Positions 52,988 to 61,457 of a stretch of DNA of 64,000 bases are shown piece after piece. Position numbers and translations under genes: made by a program. The stretch's first letter is position 1. Each line of letters begins with the position of its first letter. Source of the stretch: Ga0077536 sp035325705 (GTDB lineage Bacteria; Pseudomonadota; Gammaproteobacteria; Ga0077536); the NCBI GenBank assembly GCA_035325705.1, contig DAOKZI010000001.1, forward strand, positions 610,967-674,966, given 5' to 3'. The notes beneath the pieces were generated by a model that worked only from the letters and a program-made list of their open reading frames with translations, was not told where the DNA came from and did no database searches.

Positions 52988-55839
52988 GAGGTGCTGTCCG
53001 CGTGGCGGCGCGAGGCGAGCAGGCGCGCCTGCTCCTCGCTGAAGCGACGGTGACGCTGCTGCCAGTCCGAGGGCTGCGACACCTTGATCACCTGCACGGC
53101 CGTCACCTTGTACTCGGGGCAGTTCGTCGCCCAGTCCGACTGCTCGGTGGTGACGACGTTCGCGCCGGACTCGGGGAAGTGGAAGGTCGTGTAGACGACG
53201 CCCGGCTGCACGCGCTCGGTGACCTTCGCGCGCAGCACCGTCTCGCCGACGCGGCTCGCGATCCCGACCCAGTCGCCGTCGCGGATACCGCGCGTGTCGG
53301 CGTCGTGCGGATGGATCTCGAGGCGATCCTCGGCGTACCACAGCGAGTTCGGCGTGCGGCGCGTCTGCGCGCCGACGTTGTACTGCGTGAGGATGCGCCC
53401 CGTCGTCAGCAGCAGCGGATAGGTGCGCGAAGTGCGCTCGCGGGTCGGCACGTAGCCCGTCAGCAGGAAGCGGCCCTTGCCGCGCACGAACTCCTCGACG
53501 TGCATCGTCGGCGTGCCGTCCGGCTGCGCGTCGTTGCACGGCCACTGGATGCTGCCCAGCCGCTCGAGCTTCTCGTAGCTGACGCCGGCGAAGGTCGGCG
53601 TCAGCCGCGCGATCTCGTCCATGATCTCGGACGGATGCCCGTAGCGCATCGGATAGCCCAGCGCTTCCGACAGCATGCAGGTGATTTCCCAGTCGGCCTT
53701 GCCGCCGAGCGGACGCATCACCTTGCGCACGCGCGAGATGCGCCGCTCCGAGTTGGTGAACGTGCCGTCCTTCTCGAGGAAGGACGAGCCCGGCAGGAAG
53801 ACGTGCGCGAACTTCGCGGTTTCGTTCAAGAAGATGTCCTGAATGATGATGCATTCCATCGCCTCGAGCGCGGCCGCCACGTGCTGTGTGTTCGGATCGG
53901 ACTGCACGATGTCCTCGCCCTGCACGTACAGCGCCTTGAACTCGCCTTCCAGCGCGGCTTCGAACATGTTCGGGATGCGCAGTCCCGGCTCGGGGTCCAG
54001 CGTCGCCTGCCACGCGGACTCGAACTGCGCGCGCGTCGCCGCGTCCGCGATGTGGCGGTAGCCCGGCAGCTCGTGCGGGAAGGAGCCCATGTCGCAGGAT
54101 CCCTGCACATTGTTCTGCCCGCGCAGCGGGTTCACGCCGACGCCTTCGCGGCCGAGGTTGCCGGTCGCCATCGCGAGGTTGGCGATGCCGATCACCATCG
54201 TCGAGCCCTGGCTGTGCTCCGTGACGCCGAGGCCGTAGTAGATCGCGGCCTTGCCGCCGGTCGCGTAGAGCCGCGCGGCTTTACGCAGCTCTGCGGCCGG
54301 CACGCCGGTGATCGCCTCGGTCGCCTCCGGCGCGTGCGCGGGATCGGCGATGAACTCGCGCCAGCGCGCGAAGCTGTCCGCCTCGCAGCGCTGGGCGACG
54401 AACGCCTCGTCGACGAGACCCTCGGTGACGACCACGTGCGCGAGCGAATTGATCAGCGCGACGTTGGTGCCGGGCCGCAGCTTCAGATGCACGTCGGCGG
54501 CGATGTGCGGCGCGCGCACGAGGCCGATGCTGCGCGGATCGGCGACGATCAGCTTGGCGCCCGCGCGCAGGCGCTGCTTGATGCGCGAGGCGAACACGGG
54601 GTGGCCGTCGGTCGGGTTCGCGCCGATGACGAAGATGACGTCGGCCTGCATCACCGAATCGAAGGCCTGCGTGCCGGCGGATTCGCCGAGCGTCTGCTTC
54701 AGGCCGTAGCCCGTCGGCGAATGACAGACGCGCGCGCAGGTGTCGACGTTGTTGGTGCCGAGCGCGGCGCGGACCAGCTTCTGCACCAGATAGGTCTCCT
54801 CGTTGGTGCAGCGCGAAGAGGTGATGCCGCCGACCGCGTCCTTGCCGTAGGCCGCGGCCACGCGCTTGAGCTCCGCGGCGGCGTAGGCGATGGCCTCGTC
54901 CCACGACACTTCCTTCCAGGGCTCGCGGATCGATTTGCGGATCATCGGCTTCGTGAGCCGATCCGGATGCGTCGCATAGCCGAAGGCAAAGCGGCCCTTG
55001 ACGCAGGAATGGCCGTGGTTCGCATGGCCGTCGAGGTTCGGCACCATGCGCACGACCTGCTCGCCCTTCATCTCCGCCTTGAACGAGCAGCCGACGCCGC
55101 AGTAGGCGCAGGTCGTCGTCACGGTGTGCTCGGCCTGGCCCAGCTCGATGATCGATTTCTCGGTCAGCGTCGCGGTCGGGCAGGCCTGGACGCAGGCGCC
55201 GCAGGACACGCATTCGGAGTCCATGAACGGCACGCCTTCGCTGGCCGCGACGCGCGAGTCGAAGCCGCGGCCGGCGATCGTCAGCGCGAACGTGCCCTGG
55301 ACTTCGTCGCAGGCGCGCACGCAGCGCGAGCAGACGATGCACTTGCTGCTGTCGAAGGTGAAATAGGGATTGCTCTCGTCCTTGGGCAGTGAACAGTGGT
55401 TCTCGCCGTCGTGGCCGTAGCGCACTTCGCGCAGGCCCACTGCGCCCGCCATGTCCTGCAGCTCGCAGTGACCGTTGGCCGGGCAGGTCAGGCAGTCGAG
55501 CGGATGATCGGAGATGTAGAGCTCCATCGTGTTGCGGCGGAGCTTGGCGAGCGCCGGAGTCTGCGTGCGCACGTCCATGCCGGCGGCGACCGGCGTGGTG
55601 CACGAGGCCGGATAACCGCGCATGCCGTCGACTTCGACGAGACACAGCCGGCAGGAGCCGAAGGGCTCGAGCATCTCGGTCGCGCACAGCTTCGGGATGT
55701 TGATGCCGGCCTCGGCCGCGGCGCGCAGCACCGAGGTGCCGGCCGGCACGGTGACGCTGCGACCGTCGATCGCCAGCGTGACGGTTTCTTCGGTGGTACG
55801 GGCTGGCGTACCGAGATCGCGATCAGTGATAGACAACAT
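52984..55839 (-). CDS. fdsA: NAD-dependent formate dehydrogenase catalytic alpha subunit FdsA
   Basis: 951-residue molybdenum or tungsten formate dehydrogenase that oxidises formate to CO2. The N-terminus is a 2Fe-2S domain ('LCATEMLEPFGSCRLCLVEV'), then a His-Cys3 cluster ('HPLDCLTCPANGHCELQD'), two 4Fe-4S sites ('CIVCSRCVRACDE', 'CVSCGACVQACPTATL'), and a bis-MGD module opening with 'CAYCGVGCSF'. The active-site Cys is in 'RVCHSPTGYGLKQTLGESAG'; no selenocysteine is used. Electrons pass to FdsBG and NAD+. It lies 80 bp after fdsB, a gap that holds a 7-bp hairpin (55881-55887 / 55899-55905). Confidence 0.95.
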   Translation of the reverse strand: MLSITDRDLGTPARTTEETVTLAIDGRSVTVPAGTSVLRAAAEAGINIPKLCATEMLEPFGSCRLCLVEVDGMRGYPASCTTPVAAGMDVRTQTPALAKLRRNTMELYISDHPLDCLTCPANGHCELQDMAGAVGLREVRYGHDGENHCSLPKDESNPYFTFDSSKCIVCSRCVRACDEVQGTFALTIAGRGFDSRVAASEGVPFMDSECVSCGACVQACPTATLTEKSIIELGQAEHTVTTTCAYCGVGCSFKAEMKGEQVVRMVPNLDGHANHGHSCVKGRFAFGYATHPDRLTKPMIRKSIREPWKEVSWDEAIAYAAAELKRVAAAYGKDAVGGITSSRCTNEETYLVQKLVRAALGTNNVDTCARVCHSPTGYGLKQTLGESAGTQAFDSVMQADVIFVIGANPTDGHPVFASRIKQRLRAGAKLIVADPRSIGLVRAPHIAADVHLKLRPGTNVALINSLAHVVVTEGLVDEAFVAQRCEADSFARWREFIADPAHAPEATEAITGVPAAELRKAARLYATGGKAAIYYGLGVTEHSQGSTMVIGIANLAMATGNLGREGVGVNPLRGQNNVQGSCDMGSFPHELPGYRHIADAATRAQFESAWQATLDPEPGLRIPNMFEAALEGEFKALYVQGEDIVQSDPNTQHVAAALEAMECIIIQDIFLNETAKFAHVFLPGSSFLEKDGTFTNSERRISRVRKVMRPLGGKADWEITCMLSEALGYPMRYGHPSEIMDEIARLTPTFAGVSYEKLERLGSIQWPCNDAQPDGTPTMHVEEFVRGKGRFLLTGYVPTRERTSRTYPLLLTTGRILTQYNVGAQTRRTPNSLWYAEDRLEIHPHDADTRGIRDGDWVGIASRVGETVLRAKVTERVQPGVVYTTFHFPESGANVVTTEQSDWATNCPEYKVTAVQVIKVSQPSDWQQRHRRFSEEQARLLASRRHADSTS

Positions 55840-55919
55840 CGGCGTAGTCCTCGCATGAGGGGGCGTCAGTGCTCGCTTGTAGCGCCTCCAGCCACATCAG
55901 GCGCTCTTCGCAAGACCGT

Positions 55920-57455
55920 TTAAGCTCGAAGACCGAAGTCCTCCGGATAATGTTTGAGCGCGCTCTGCACCGGCAGCGGCGTCAAGCCGCCGAGGGCGCA
56001 CAGCGAGCCGTGCTGCATGGTTTCGCAGAGATCGTTCAGCAGCGCGAGGTCGCGCTCGCGCGTCTTGCCGGCGCGCAGGCGATCGATGACCTCGACGCCG
56101 CGCGTCGAGCCGATGCGGCAGGGCGTGCACTTGCCGCAGGACTCGATCGCGCAGAATTCCATTGCGTAGCGCGCGTAGTCCGCCATGTCCGCGGTGTCGT
56201 CGACCGCGACGATGCCGCCGTGGCCGAGCATCGCGCCGACCGCCGCGAAGGCCTCGTAGTCGATCTTGGTGCCGAACTGCGCGGGCGGCATCCAGGCGCC
56301 GAGCGGGCCGCCGACCTGCGCGCCCTTCAGCGGCCGGCCGCTCGCGCTGCCGCCGCCGTAGTCGTACAGCAACGCTTGCAGCGACACGCCGAAGGCTTTC
56401 TCCACGAGGCCGCCGCGCGCGAGATTGCCGGCGAGCTGCAGCGGCAAGGTGCCGCGCGAGCGCCCCATGCCGAAGTCGCGGTAATACTCGGCGCCGCGGG
56501 CGAGAATGATCGGCACGGTCGCGAGCGAGATCACGTTGTTGATCACCGTCGGCATGTCGAACAGGCCCTTCACCGCCGGCAGCGGCGGCTTGAAGCGGAT
56601 CTCGCCGCGCTTGCCTTCCAGGCTCTCGAGCAGCGAGGTCTCCTCGCCGCAGATGTAGGCGCCGGCGCCGCGCCGCACTTCGAGGTCGAAGCGGCGGCCG
56701 CTGCCCATCAAATCCGCGCCGAGCAGGCCGGCCTCGTAGGCGAGCCGGATCGCCTCGTTCAGCACTCGCCAGGCATCCGGATATTCGATGCGCAGGTAGA
56801 TGTAGCCGCGCGTCGCGCCGACCGCGAGGCCGGCGATCGTCATGCCCTCGATCAGCGTGTAGGGATCGCCCTCCATGATCATGCGATCGGAGAAGGTGCC
56901 CGAATCGCCTTCGTCGGCGTTGCAGACGATGTACTTCTGCGGCGCCGCCGTGTCGAGCACGGTGCGCCACTTGATGCCGGTCGGGAAGGCCGCGCCGCCG
57001 CGGCCGCGCAGGCCCGACTGCGTGACTGTCTCGACCAGATCGGCCGGGCCCCGCTCCAGCGCCCGCGCCAGCCCGACATAGCCTTCATGGGCGCGGTAGT
57101 CGGCGAGCGACAGCGGATCGATCGCGCCGACGCGCGCGAAGGTCAGGCGCTCCTGCGCCTTGAGATATTCGATGTCCTGCGTCGGCCCGAGGCGCCGCGG
57201 ATGCGCGCCGCCGTGCAGGAAATCGGCGTCGAAGAGACCGCGCACTTCGGCGGCCTCGATCGGGCCGTAAGCGATGCGCCTGCCGCCGACCGCGACTTCG
57301 ACCAGGGGCTCGAGCCAGAAGAGTCCCCAGGAGCCGTTGCGGACGAGCTTCACCTCGGCACCGCGCGCCGCGGCCTCGCGCGCGATCGCGGCGGCGACCG
57401 CATCGGCGCCGACGGCGCGGGCGCTGGCGTCGCGCGGGACGTAGACGGTGATCAT
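55920..57455 (-). CDS. fdsB: NAD-dependent formate dehydrogenase beta subunit FdsB (NuoF-like)
   Basis: 511-residue diaphorase subunit that passes electrons from FdsA to NAD+. An N-terminal thioredoxin-like ~120 residues precede the NuoF-like part. The FMN/NAD site is 'GLRGRGGAAFPTGIKW' and 'NADEGDSGTFSDR', followed by 'GAYICGEETSLLES'. The C-terminal 4Fe-4S motif is 'ESCGKCTPCRIGS'. The start overlaps the fdsG stop (ATGA). Confidence 0.95.
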   Translation of the reverse strand: MITVYVPRDASARAVGADAVAAAIAREAAARGAEVKLVRNGSWGLFWLEPLVEVAVGGRRIAYGPIEAAEVRGLFDADFLHGGAHPRRLGPTQDIEYLKAQERLTFARVGAIDPLSLADYRAHEGYVGLARALERGPADLVETVTQSGLRGRGGAAFPTGIKWRTVLDTAAPQKYIVCNADEGDSGTFSDRMIMEGDPYTLIEGMTIAGLAVGATRGYIYLRIEYPDAWRVLNEAIRLAYEAGLLGADLMGSGRRFDLEVRRGAGAYICGEETSLLESLEGKRGEIRFKPPLPAVKGLFDMPTVINNVISLATVPIILARGAEYYRDFGMGRSRGTLPLQLAGNLARGGLVEKAFGVSLQALLYDYGGGSASGRPLKGAQVGGPLGAWMPPAQFGTKIDYEAFAAVGAMLGHGGIVAVDDTADMADYARYAMEFCAIESCGKCTPCRIGSTRGVEVIDRLRAGKTRERDLALLNDLCETMQHGSLCALGGLTPLPVQSALKHYPEDFGLRA

Positions 57456-57952
57456 GTGCCGGTCTCCGCGGCGAGCAGCGCGTCGAGACGCGCGGGGCTC
57501 ATGCGGCCGTGGAGCTGCCCGTCGAGCATCACCGACGGCGCGCAGGCGCAGTTGCCGAGACAGAACACGGGCTCCAGCGACAGCGCGCCGTCGGCCGTGG
57601 TCGCGTGGAAGTCGACGCCCAGCCGCTCGCGCGCATGCGCGACCAGGGCGTTCGCACCCATCGCCTGGCAGGCTTCGGCGCGGCAGATCCGCAGCGTGTG
57701 CCGGCCCGGCGGCGTGTCGCGGAACCAGTCGTAGAAGCTGATGACGCCGTGCACCTCGGCGCGCGAGAGATTGAAGACATCCGCGATGACGGCGATCGCC
57801 GCGGGCGGGACGTAGCCGTAGCGATCCTGCAGCGCGTGCAGCGCCGGCAAGGTCGCGCCCGGGGTGCCGACGAGCGGCGCGAGCAGGGCGCGCGCGTCGA
57901 TCTCGTTCCAGGGCGGGAACGCGGAGCTCGGTGGGAAGGTGGCGTCTGGCAT
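57452..57952 (-). CDS. fdsG: NAD-dependent formate dehydrogenase gamma subunit FdsG (NuoE-like)
   Basis: 166-residue 2Fe-2S subunit. The NuoE-type cysteines are in 'RICRAEACQAMGA' and 'CLGNCACAPSVMLDG'. The helical N-terminus 'LPALHALQDRYGYVPPAAIA' is typical. It forms the NADH-dehydrogenase-like module with FdsB. The start is 16 bp after the DUF779 stop on the minus strand. Confidence 0.93.
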   Translation of the reverse strand: MPDATFPPSSAFPPWNEIDARALLAPLVGTPGATLPALHALQDRYGYVPPAAIAVIADVFNLSRAEVHGVISFYDWFRDTPPGRHTLRICRAEACQAMGANALVAHARERLGVDFHATTADGALSLEPVFCLGNCACAPSVMLDGQLHGRMSPARLDALLAAETGT

Positions 57953-57968
57953 CGGTGTTGGCCGCTGC

Positions 57969-58328
57969 TCATGCGAGCGCGGCGACCTCCTCGTCGGTGA
58001 ACAGGCGGCTGCGCGTCAGGAAGCGCAGCCCTTCGGGGCCTTCGAGCGAGAACATGCCGCCGCGGCCCGGGACGACGTCGATGATGAGCTGGGTGTGCTT
58101 CCAGTACTCGAACTGCGCGGCACTCATGTAGAACGGCACGCCGCCGATCTCGCCGAGCTTGACGTCCGCGGCGCCGACGCGGAACTCGCCGGCGGGATAG
58201 CACATCGGCGCGCTGCCGTCGCAGCAGCCGCCGGACTGATGGAACATCAGCGGGCCGTGCTGGCGCTCGAGCGTAGCGATAAGCCGGAGCGCGGCGTCGG
58301 TGGCGAGAACCCGCTGGACCTCCGTCAT
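57969..58328 (-). CDS. DUF779 family protein
   Basis: 119-residue DUF779 protein. The family is commonly encoded beside ExaC-type acetaldehyde dehydrogenase; its function is unknown. A compact Cys-rich motif 'HQSGGCCDGSAPMC' near residues 50-63 looks like a metal or redox site. Other conserved parts are 'GVPFYMSAAQFEYWKHTQL' and 'VVPGRGGMFSLEGPEGLRF'. It lies 10 bp after exaC and 16 bp before fdsG, bridging the aldehyde and formate modules. Confidence 0.88.
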   Translation of the reverse strand: MTEVQRVLATDAALRLIATLERQHGPLMFHQSGGCCDGSAPMCYPAGEFRVGAADVKLGEIGGVPFYMSAAQFEYWKHTQLIIDVVPGRGGMFSLEGPEGLRFLTRSRLFTDEEVAALA

Positions 58329-58338
58329 CGCCGCGTCC

Positions 58339-59862
58339 TCAGAAGAAGCCCAGCGCCTTCGGGCTGTAGCTGACCAGCAGGTTCTTCGTCTGCTGGTAGT
58401 GCGAGAGCATCATCAGATGCGTCTCGCGTCCAATCCCTGAGCTCTTGTAGCCGCCGAAGGCCGCGTGCGCGGGATAGGCGTGGTAGCAGTTGGTCCATAC
58501 CCGGCCGGCCTGACAGCCGCGGCCGAAGCGATAGGCCGTGGTGCCGTCGCGCGACCACACGCCGGCGCCGAGGCCGTAGAGCGTGTCGTTGGCGATCGAC
58601 AGCGCATCGTCGAAGTCCTTGAACTTCGTCACCGCGACCACGGGCCCGAAGATCTCCTCCTGGAACACGCGCATCTTGTTGTGACCTTCGAAGATCGTCG
58701 GCTGCATGTAGTAGCCGCCCTTGAGCTCCGCCGGCAGCGCGTTGTTGCGCTCGCCGCCGACGCGGCATTTCGCGCCTTCCTGCTGGCCGATGTTCACATA
58801 GCTCAGGATCTTCTCCATCTGCTCGCTGGACGCCTGCGCGCCGATCATCGTCGCCGTGTCGAGCGGATTGCCCTGCTTGATCTTCTTGACCCGCGCGGTC
58901 GCCTTGTCGAGGAACTGCTCGTAGATCGACTCGTGGATCAGCGCGCGCGAAGGGCAGGTGCAGACTTCGCCCTGGTTCAACGCGAACATCGTGAAGCCTT
59001 CGAGCGTCTTGTCGGCAAAGTCGTCGTCCTTGGCGAAGACGTCCGCGAAGAACACGTTCGGCGACTTGCCGCCGAGCTCGAGCGTGACGGGAATGAGATT
59101 CTCGGATGCGTACTGCATGATGAGACGGCCGGTCGTCGTCTCGCCGGTGAACGCGACCTTGGCGATGCGCGGGCTCTGCGCGAGCGGCTTGCCGGCCTCG
59201 ACGCCGAAGCCGTTGACGATGTTGACGACGCCGGGCGGGATCAGATCGCCGATGACTTCCATCAGCTTCAGGATCGACGCCGGGGTCTGCTCCGCGGGCT
59301 TCATCACCACGCAGTTGCCGGCCGCGAGCGCGGGCGCGAGCTTCCACACCGCCATCAGCAGCGGGAAGTTCCACGGGATGATCTGGCCGACCACGCCCAG
59401 CGGCTCGTGGAAATGGTAGGCGACGGTGTCGTGATCGATTTCGGACAGCTTGCCTTCCTGCGCGCGGATCGCGGCCGCGAAGTAGCGGAAGTGATCCACG
59501 GCGAGCGGCAGATCGGCGGCGAGGCTTTCACGGATCGGCTTGCCGTTGTCCCAGGTCTCGGCGAGCGCGAGCATCTCGAGATTGGCCTCGACGCGATCGG
59601 CGATCTTCAGCAGCAGCGTCGAGCGCTCGACCGGCGAGCTGCGGTTCCAGGCGGCCTTGGCCGCGTGCGCGGCGTCCAGCGCGAGCTCGATGTCGGCGGC
59701 CTTGGAGCGCGGGATCTCGCAGAAGATCTTGCCCGTCACCGGCGTCACGTTTTCGAAATACTCGCCACCGACCGGCGGCACCCACTTGCCCCCGATGTAG
59801 TTGGCATAGCGCTGTTTGAACTCCACCTTCGCGCCGGGGCTGCCGGGTTGCGCGTATTCCAT
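58339..59862 (-). CDS. exaC: ExaC/AldA-type acetaldehyde dehydrogenase
   Basis: 507-residue NAD-dependent aldehyde dehydrogenase of the ExaC/chloroacetaldehyde group. The catalytic Cys is in 'NQGEVCTCPSRALIHE', Glu in 'VTLELGGKSPNVFFADV', and the NAD site in 'PWNFPLLMAVWKLAPALA'. The C-terminus 'LLVSYSPKALGFF' is typical of this subgroup. It oxidises acetaldehyde and related short aldehydes; activity on formaldehyde is possible but unproven. It is the first gene of an eight-gene minus-strand operon reaching to 50282. The DUF779 neighbour is standard for this family; the fused formate-dehydrogenase operon is less usual. Confidence 0.93.
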   Translation of the reverse strand: MEYAQPGSPGAKVEFKQRYANYIGGKWVPPVGGEYFENVTPVTGKIFCEIPRSKAADIELALDAAHAAKAAWNRSSPVERSTLLLKIADRVEANLEMLALAETWDNGKPIRESLAADLPLAVDHFRYFAAAIRAQEGKLSEIDHDTVAYHFHEPLGVVGQIIPWNFPLLMAVWKLAPALAAGNCVVMKPAEQTPASILKLMEVIGDLIPPGVVNIVNGFGVEAGKPLAQSPRIAKVAFTGETTTGRLIMQYASENLIPVTLELGGKSPNVFFADVFAKDDDFADKTLEGFTMFALNQGEVCTCPSRALIHESIYEQFLDKATARVKKIKQGNPLDTATMIGAQASSEQMEKILSYVNIGQQEGAKCRVGGERNNALPAELKGGYYMQPTIFEGHNKMRVFQEEIFGPVVAVTKFKDFDDALSIANDTLYGLGAGVWSRDGTTAYRFGRGCQAGRVWTNCYHAYPAHAAFGGYKSSGIGRETHLMMLSHYQQTKNLLVSYSPKALGFF

Positions 59863-59899
59863 GTCGACCTCCAGAGTTTCCGTTGTGTGTCGTGCGTGA

Positions 59900-59987
59900 C
59901 GCGGACGATCATCGGACCGCGTCCGGGCTGCGACGTTCGGGCGCCGGATGCCGGAACGTTCGCAGCCGCCTTCCCGGATCGTCCGCG
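59900..59987 (-). promoter_or_regulatory. Nested inverted repeat in the exaC leader (candidate structured RNA or operator)
   Basis: The outer arms CGCGGACGATC (59900-59910) and GATCGTCCGCG (59977-59987) are an 11-bp perfect match. The inner arms, 59926-59938 and 59954-59967 (GGCTGCGA-CGTTC), match over 13 bp with one bulge. A minor GGAC/GTCC hairpin sits at 59914-59924. It ends 38 bp before the exaC start codon. Confidence 0.6.
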
Positions 59988-60261
59988 CGAACCGGGGCGT
60001 AGCGCTGCTCGTCGGCCGGGTGGAAACGATGACGGGCGGGTGAGGCGGCCGGCGCCGCAGGAGAGGCCCTGCATGCGCCGCCTGCGAGCTGAGGCGGGCG
60101 TTTCAGTCAGCCGGGCGTCGAGCCGCCCGAGCCCTTGCGGCAGCGGTGGCTCGAGGGCTGCGGGGATGAATCGCGCGTGCGATTCCGAGCCCTGCAGCAT
60201 CACCGGCATCGCGAACGTTCCGTCGCGCCGTGGTCCCCGTCCGTCACGCCCTCGCGTCGAC

Positions 60262-60292
60262 GATGCGTGGCCTGATGCAAGGCCACGCCATC
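60262..60292. promoter_or_regulatory. 12-bp inverted repeat upstream of exaC
   Basis: GCGTGGCCT (60265-60273) and AGGCCACGC (60280-60288) pair perfectly across a 6-base loop. Flanking GAT/ATC extend the stem with a one-base bulge. It could be a terminator of cbbR-distal reading, or a regulator site. Confidence 0.5.
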
Positions 60293-60401
60293 TAGGATTT
60301 TCGTCGGGCAGTATAGACTCCGCGCGAAACCCAGATAAATAGGCGAACCGCGGGTGATTCTTCGGTGTTCGGGCGGTGGGCTCGCGCGCCGCGGGACGCG
60401 C

Positions 60402-61352
60402 TCAGGAACGCAGCGCGCCGGACAGGAGCGGCGCGTCGTGGGCCGCGAGCATGGCTTCGGCGTGCTCGAGCACGAAGTAGCGAAAGGCCTCCGCGGCCGG
60501 CGACAGCACCTTCGACTGCAGATGGACGAGGTTCCAGGTGCGCACGATCGGCGTGCCCGGCAGATCGAGCAGGCGCAGCAGGCCGGACTGCAGCTCGAGG
60601 CCCAGCGTGTGCAAGGACAGAAAGCTCACGCCCATGCCCGCCATCACCGCCTGCTTGATCGTCTCGTTGCTCGACATCTCCATCGTCACCCGCGGCGCGA
60701 GCTGCTGCTGGCGGAAATAGTCTTCCATCGCGCGCCGCGTGCCCGAGCCCGGCTCGCGGACGATGAAAGGCTGTGCTTCGAGCTCGGCGAGCGGCGGCCG
60801 CTCGTCCTTCAGCAGCAGTTGCCCGGGCGGCGCGACGAACACCAGCGGGTGGGCGGCGAAGGGCTCGGCGCGGGTCGCGAGCTCCTTCGGCGGCCGGCCC
60901 ATGATCGCCAGATCGATGGTGTTTTCCTGCAGGGCGACCACGAGCTGCTCGCGATTGCCGCTGACCGTCAGCCGCGCCTCGATGCCCGGATGCTCGCGCC
61001 GGAATTCGGCGAGCAGCCGCGGCACGAAGTATTTCGCGGTGCTGACCAGCCCGATCGCGAGCACGCCGACCTCGGTGCGCCGCAGCCGCGCCATCGCGTC
61101 CTCGGCGTCCTTCAGCGTCGACAGCACGCGCTTGGCATAGACGAGGAAGTACTCGCCCGCTGTCGTCAGCGACACGCTGCGGCCGCGGCGATCGAACAGC
61201 GGCAGCTCGACCGCTGCCTCCAACTCCTTGATTTGCATGCTGACCGCCGGCGGCGTCAGGTGCATGGCCTCGGCCGCGCGCACGAAGCTCTGCCGCTTCG
61301 CGACTTCGACGAAGAGCTGGAGCTGGCGCATCGAGACGCTGCGGATCGTCAT
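60402..61352 (-). CDS. cbbR: LysR-family regulator CbbR
   Basis: 316-residue LysR-type activator of the divergent Calvin-cycle operon. The N-terminal HTH is 'MRQLQLFVEVAKRQSFVRAA' then 'EAMHLTPPAVSMQIKELEAA'. The effector domain spans about 95-300 ('VGVLAIGLVSTAKYFVPRL', 'REPGSGTRRAMEDYF'). CbbR proteins usually sense a metabolite of the pathway or NADPH. An alternative start at 61331 ('MRQLQLF') exists. A 17-bp palindrome lies directly before the ATG in the AT-rich divergent region. Confidence 0.92.
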   Translation of the reverse strand: MTIRSVSMRQLQLFVEVAKRQSFVRAAEAMHLTPPAVSMQIKELEAAVELPLFDRRGRSVSLTTAGEYFLVYAKRVLSTLKDAEDAMARLRRTEVGVLAIGLVSTAKYFVPRLLAEFRREHPGIEARLTVSGNREQLVVALQENTIDLAIMGRPPKELATRAEPFAAHPLVFVAPPGQLLLKDERPPLAELEAQPFIVREPGSGTRRAMEDYFRQQQLAPRVTMEMSSNETIKQAVMAGMGVSFLSLHTLGLELQSGLLRLLDLPGTPIVRTWNLVHLQSKVLSPAAEAFRYFVLEHAEAMLAAHDAPLLSGALRS

Positions 61353-61353
61353 G

Positions 61354-61370
61354 ATTAAGAATTTCTTAAT
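61354..61370. promoter_or_regulatory. Candidate CbbR operator
   Basis: The perfect palindrome ATTAAGAATTTCTTAAT has 8-bp arms and a one-base centre. It sits in the AT-rich cbbR-cbbL spacer, 87 bp before cbbL. It fits the T-N11-A LysR box rule (for example TTAAGAATTTCTTAA). Confidence 0.55.
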
Positions 61371-61457
61371 TCAGAACGAACAAAATTTGAATTTACCTTA
61401 AGCATACTCGAGCCTAGCTTTCCCCGGCACACCCAAGAGCAAGCCGAGGAGAGCAGC

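Larger units (their letters stand above)
59863..60401. other. 539-bp regulatory spacer upstream of exaC, no gene seen
   Basis: The stretch holds two strong inverted-repeat structures (59900-59987 and 60262-60292) and the palindrome GAACGTTC twice (59954-59961, 60213-60220). Open frames here are low-complexity and not convincing. It lies between the exaC start and the end of cbbR, both on the minus strand, so it presumably contains the exaC-fds promoter. Confidence 0.6.

Noticed and set aside
60264..60292. Possible sigma-54 promoter for exaC (TGGCGTGGCCTTGCA on the minus strand)
   Set aside because: The GG-GC spacing is 9 instead of 10 bp and the -24 element is poor; the sequence is better explained as part of a 12-bp inverted repeat.
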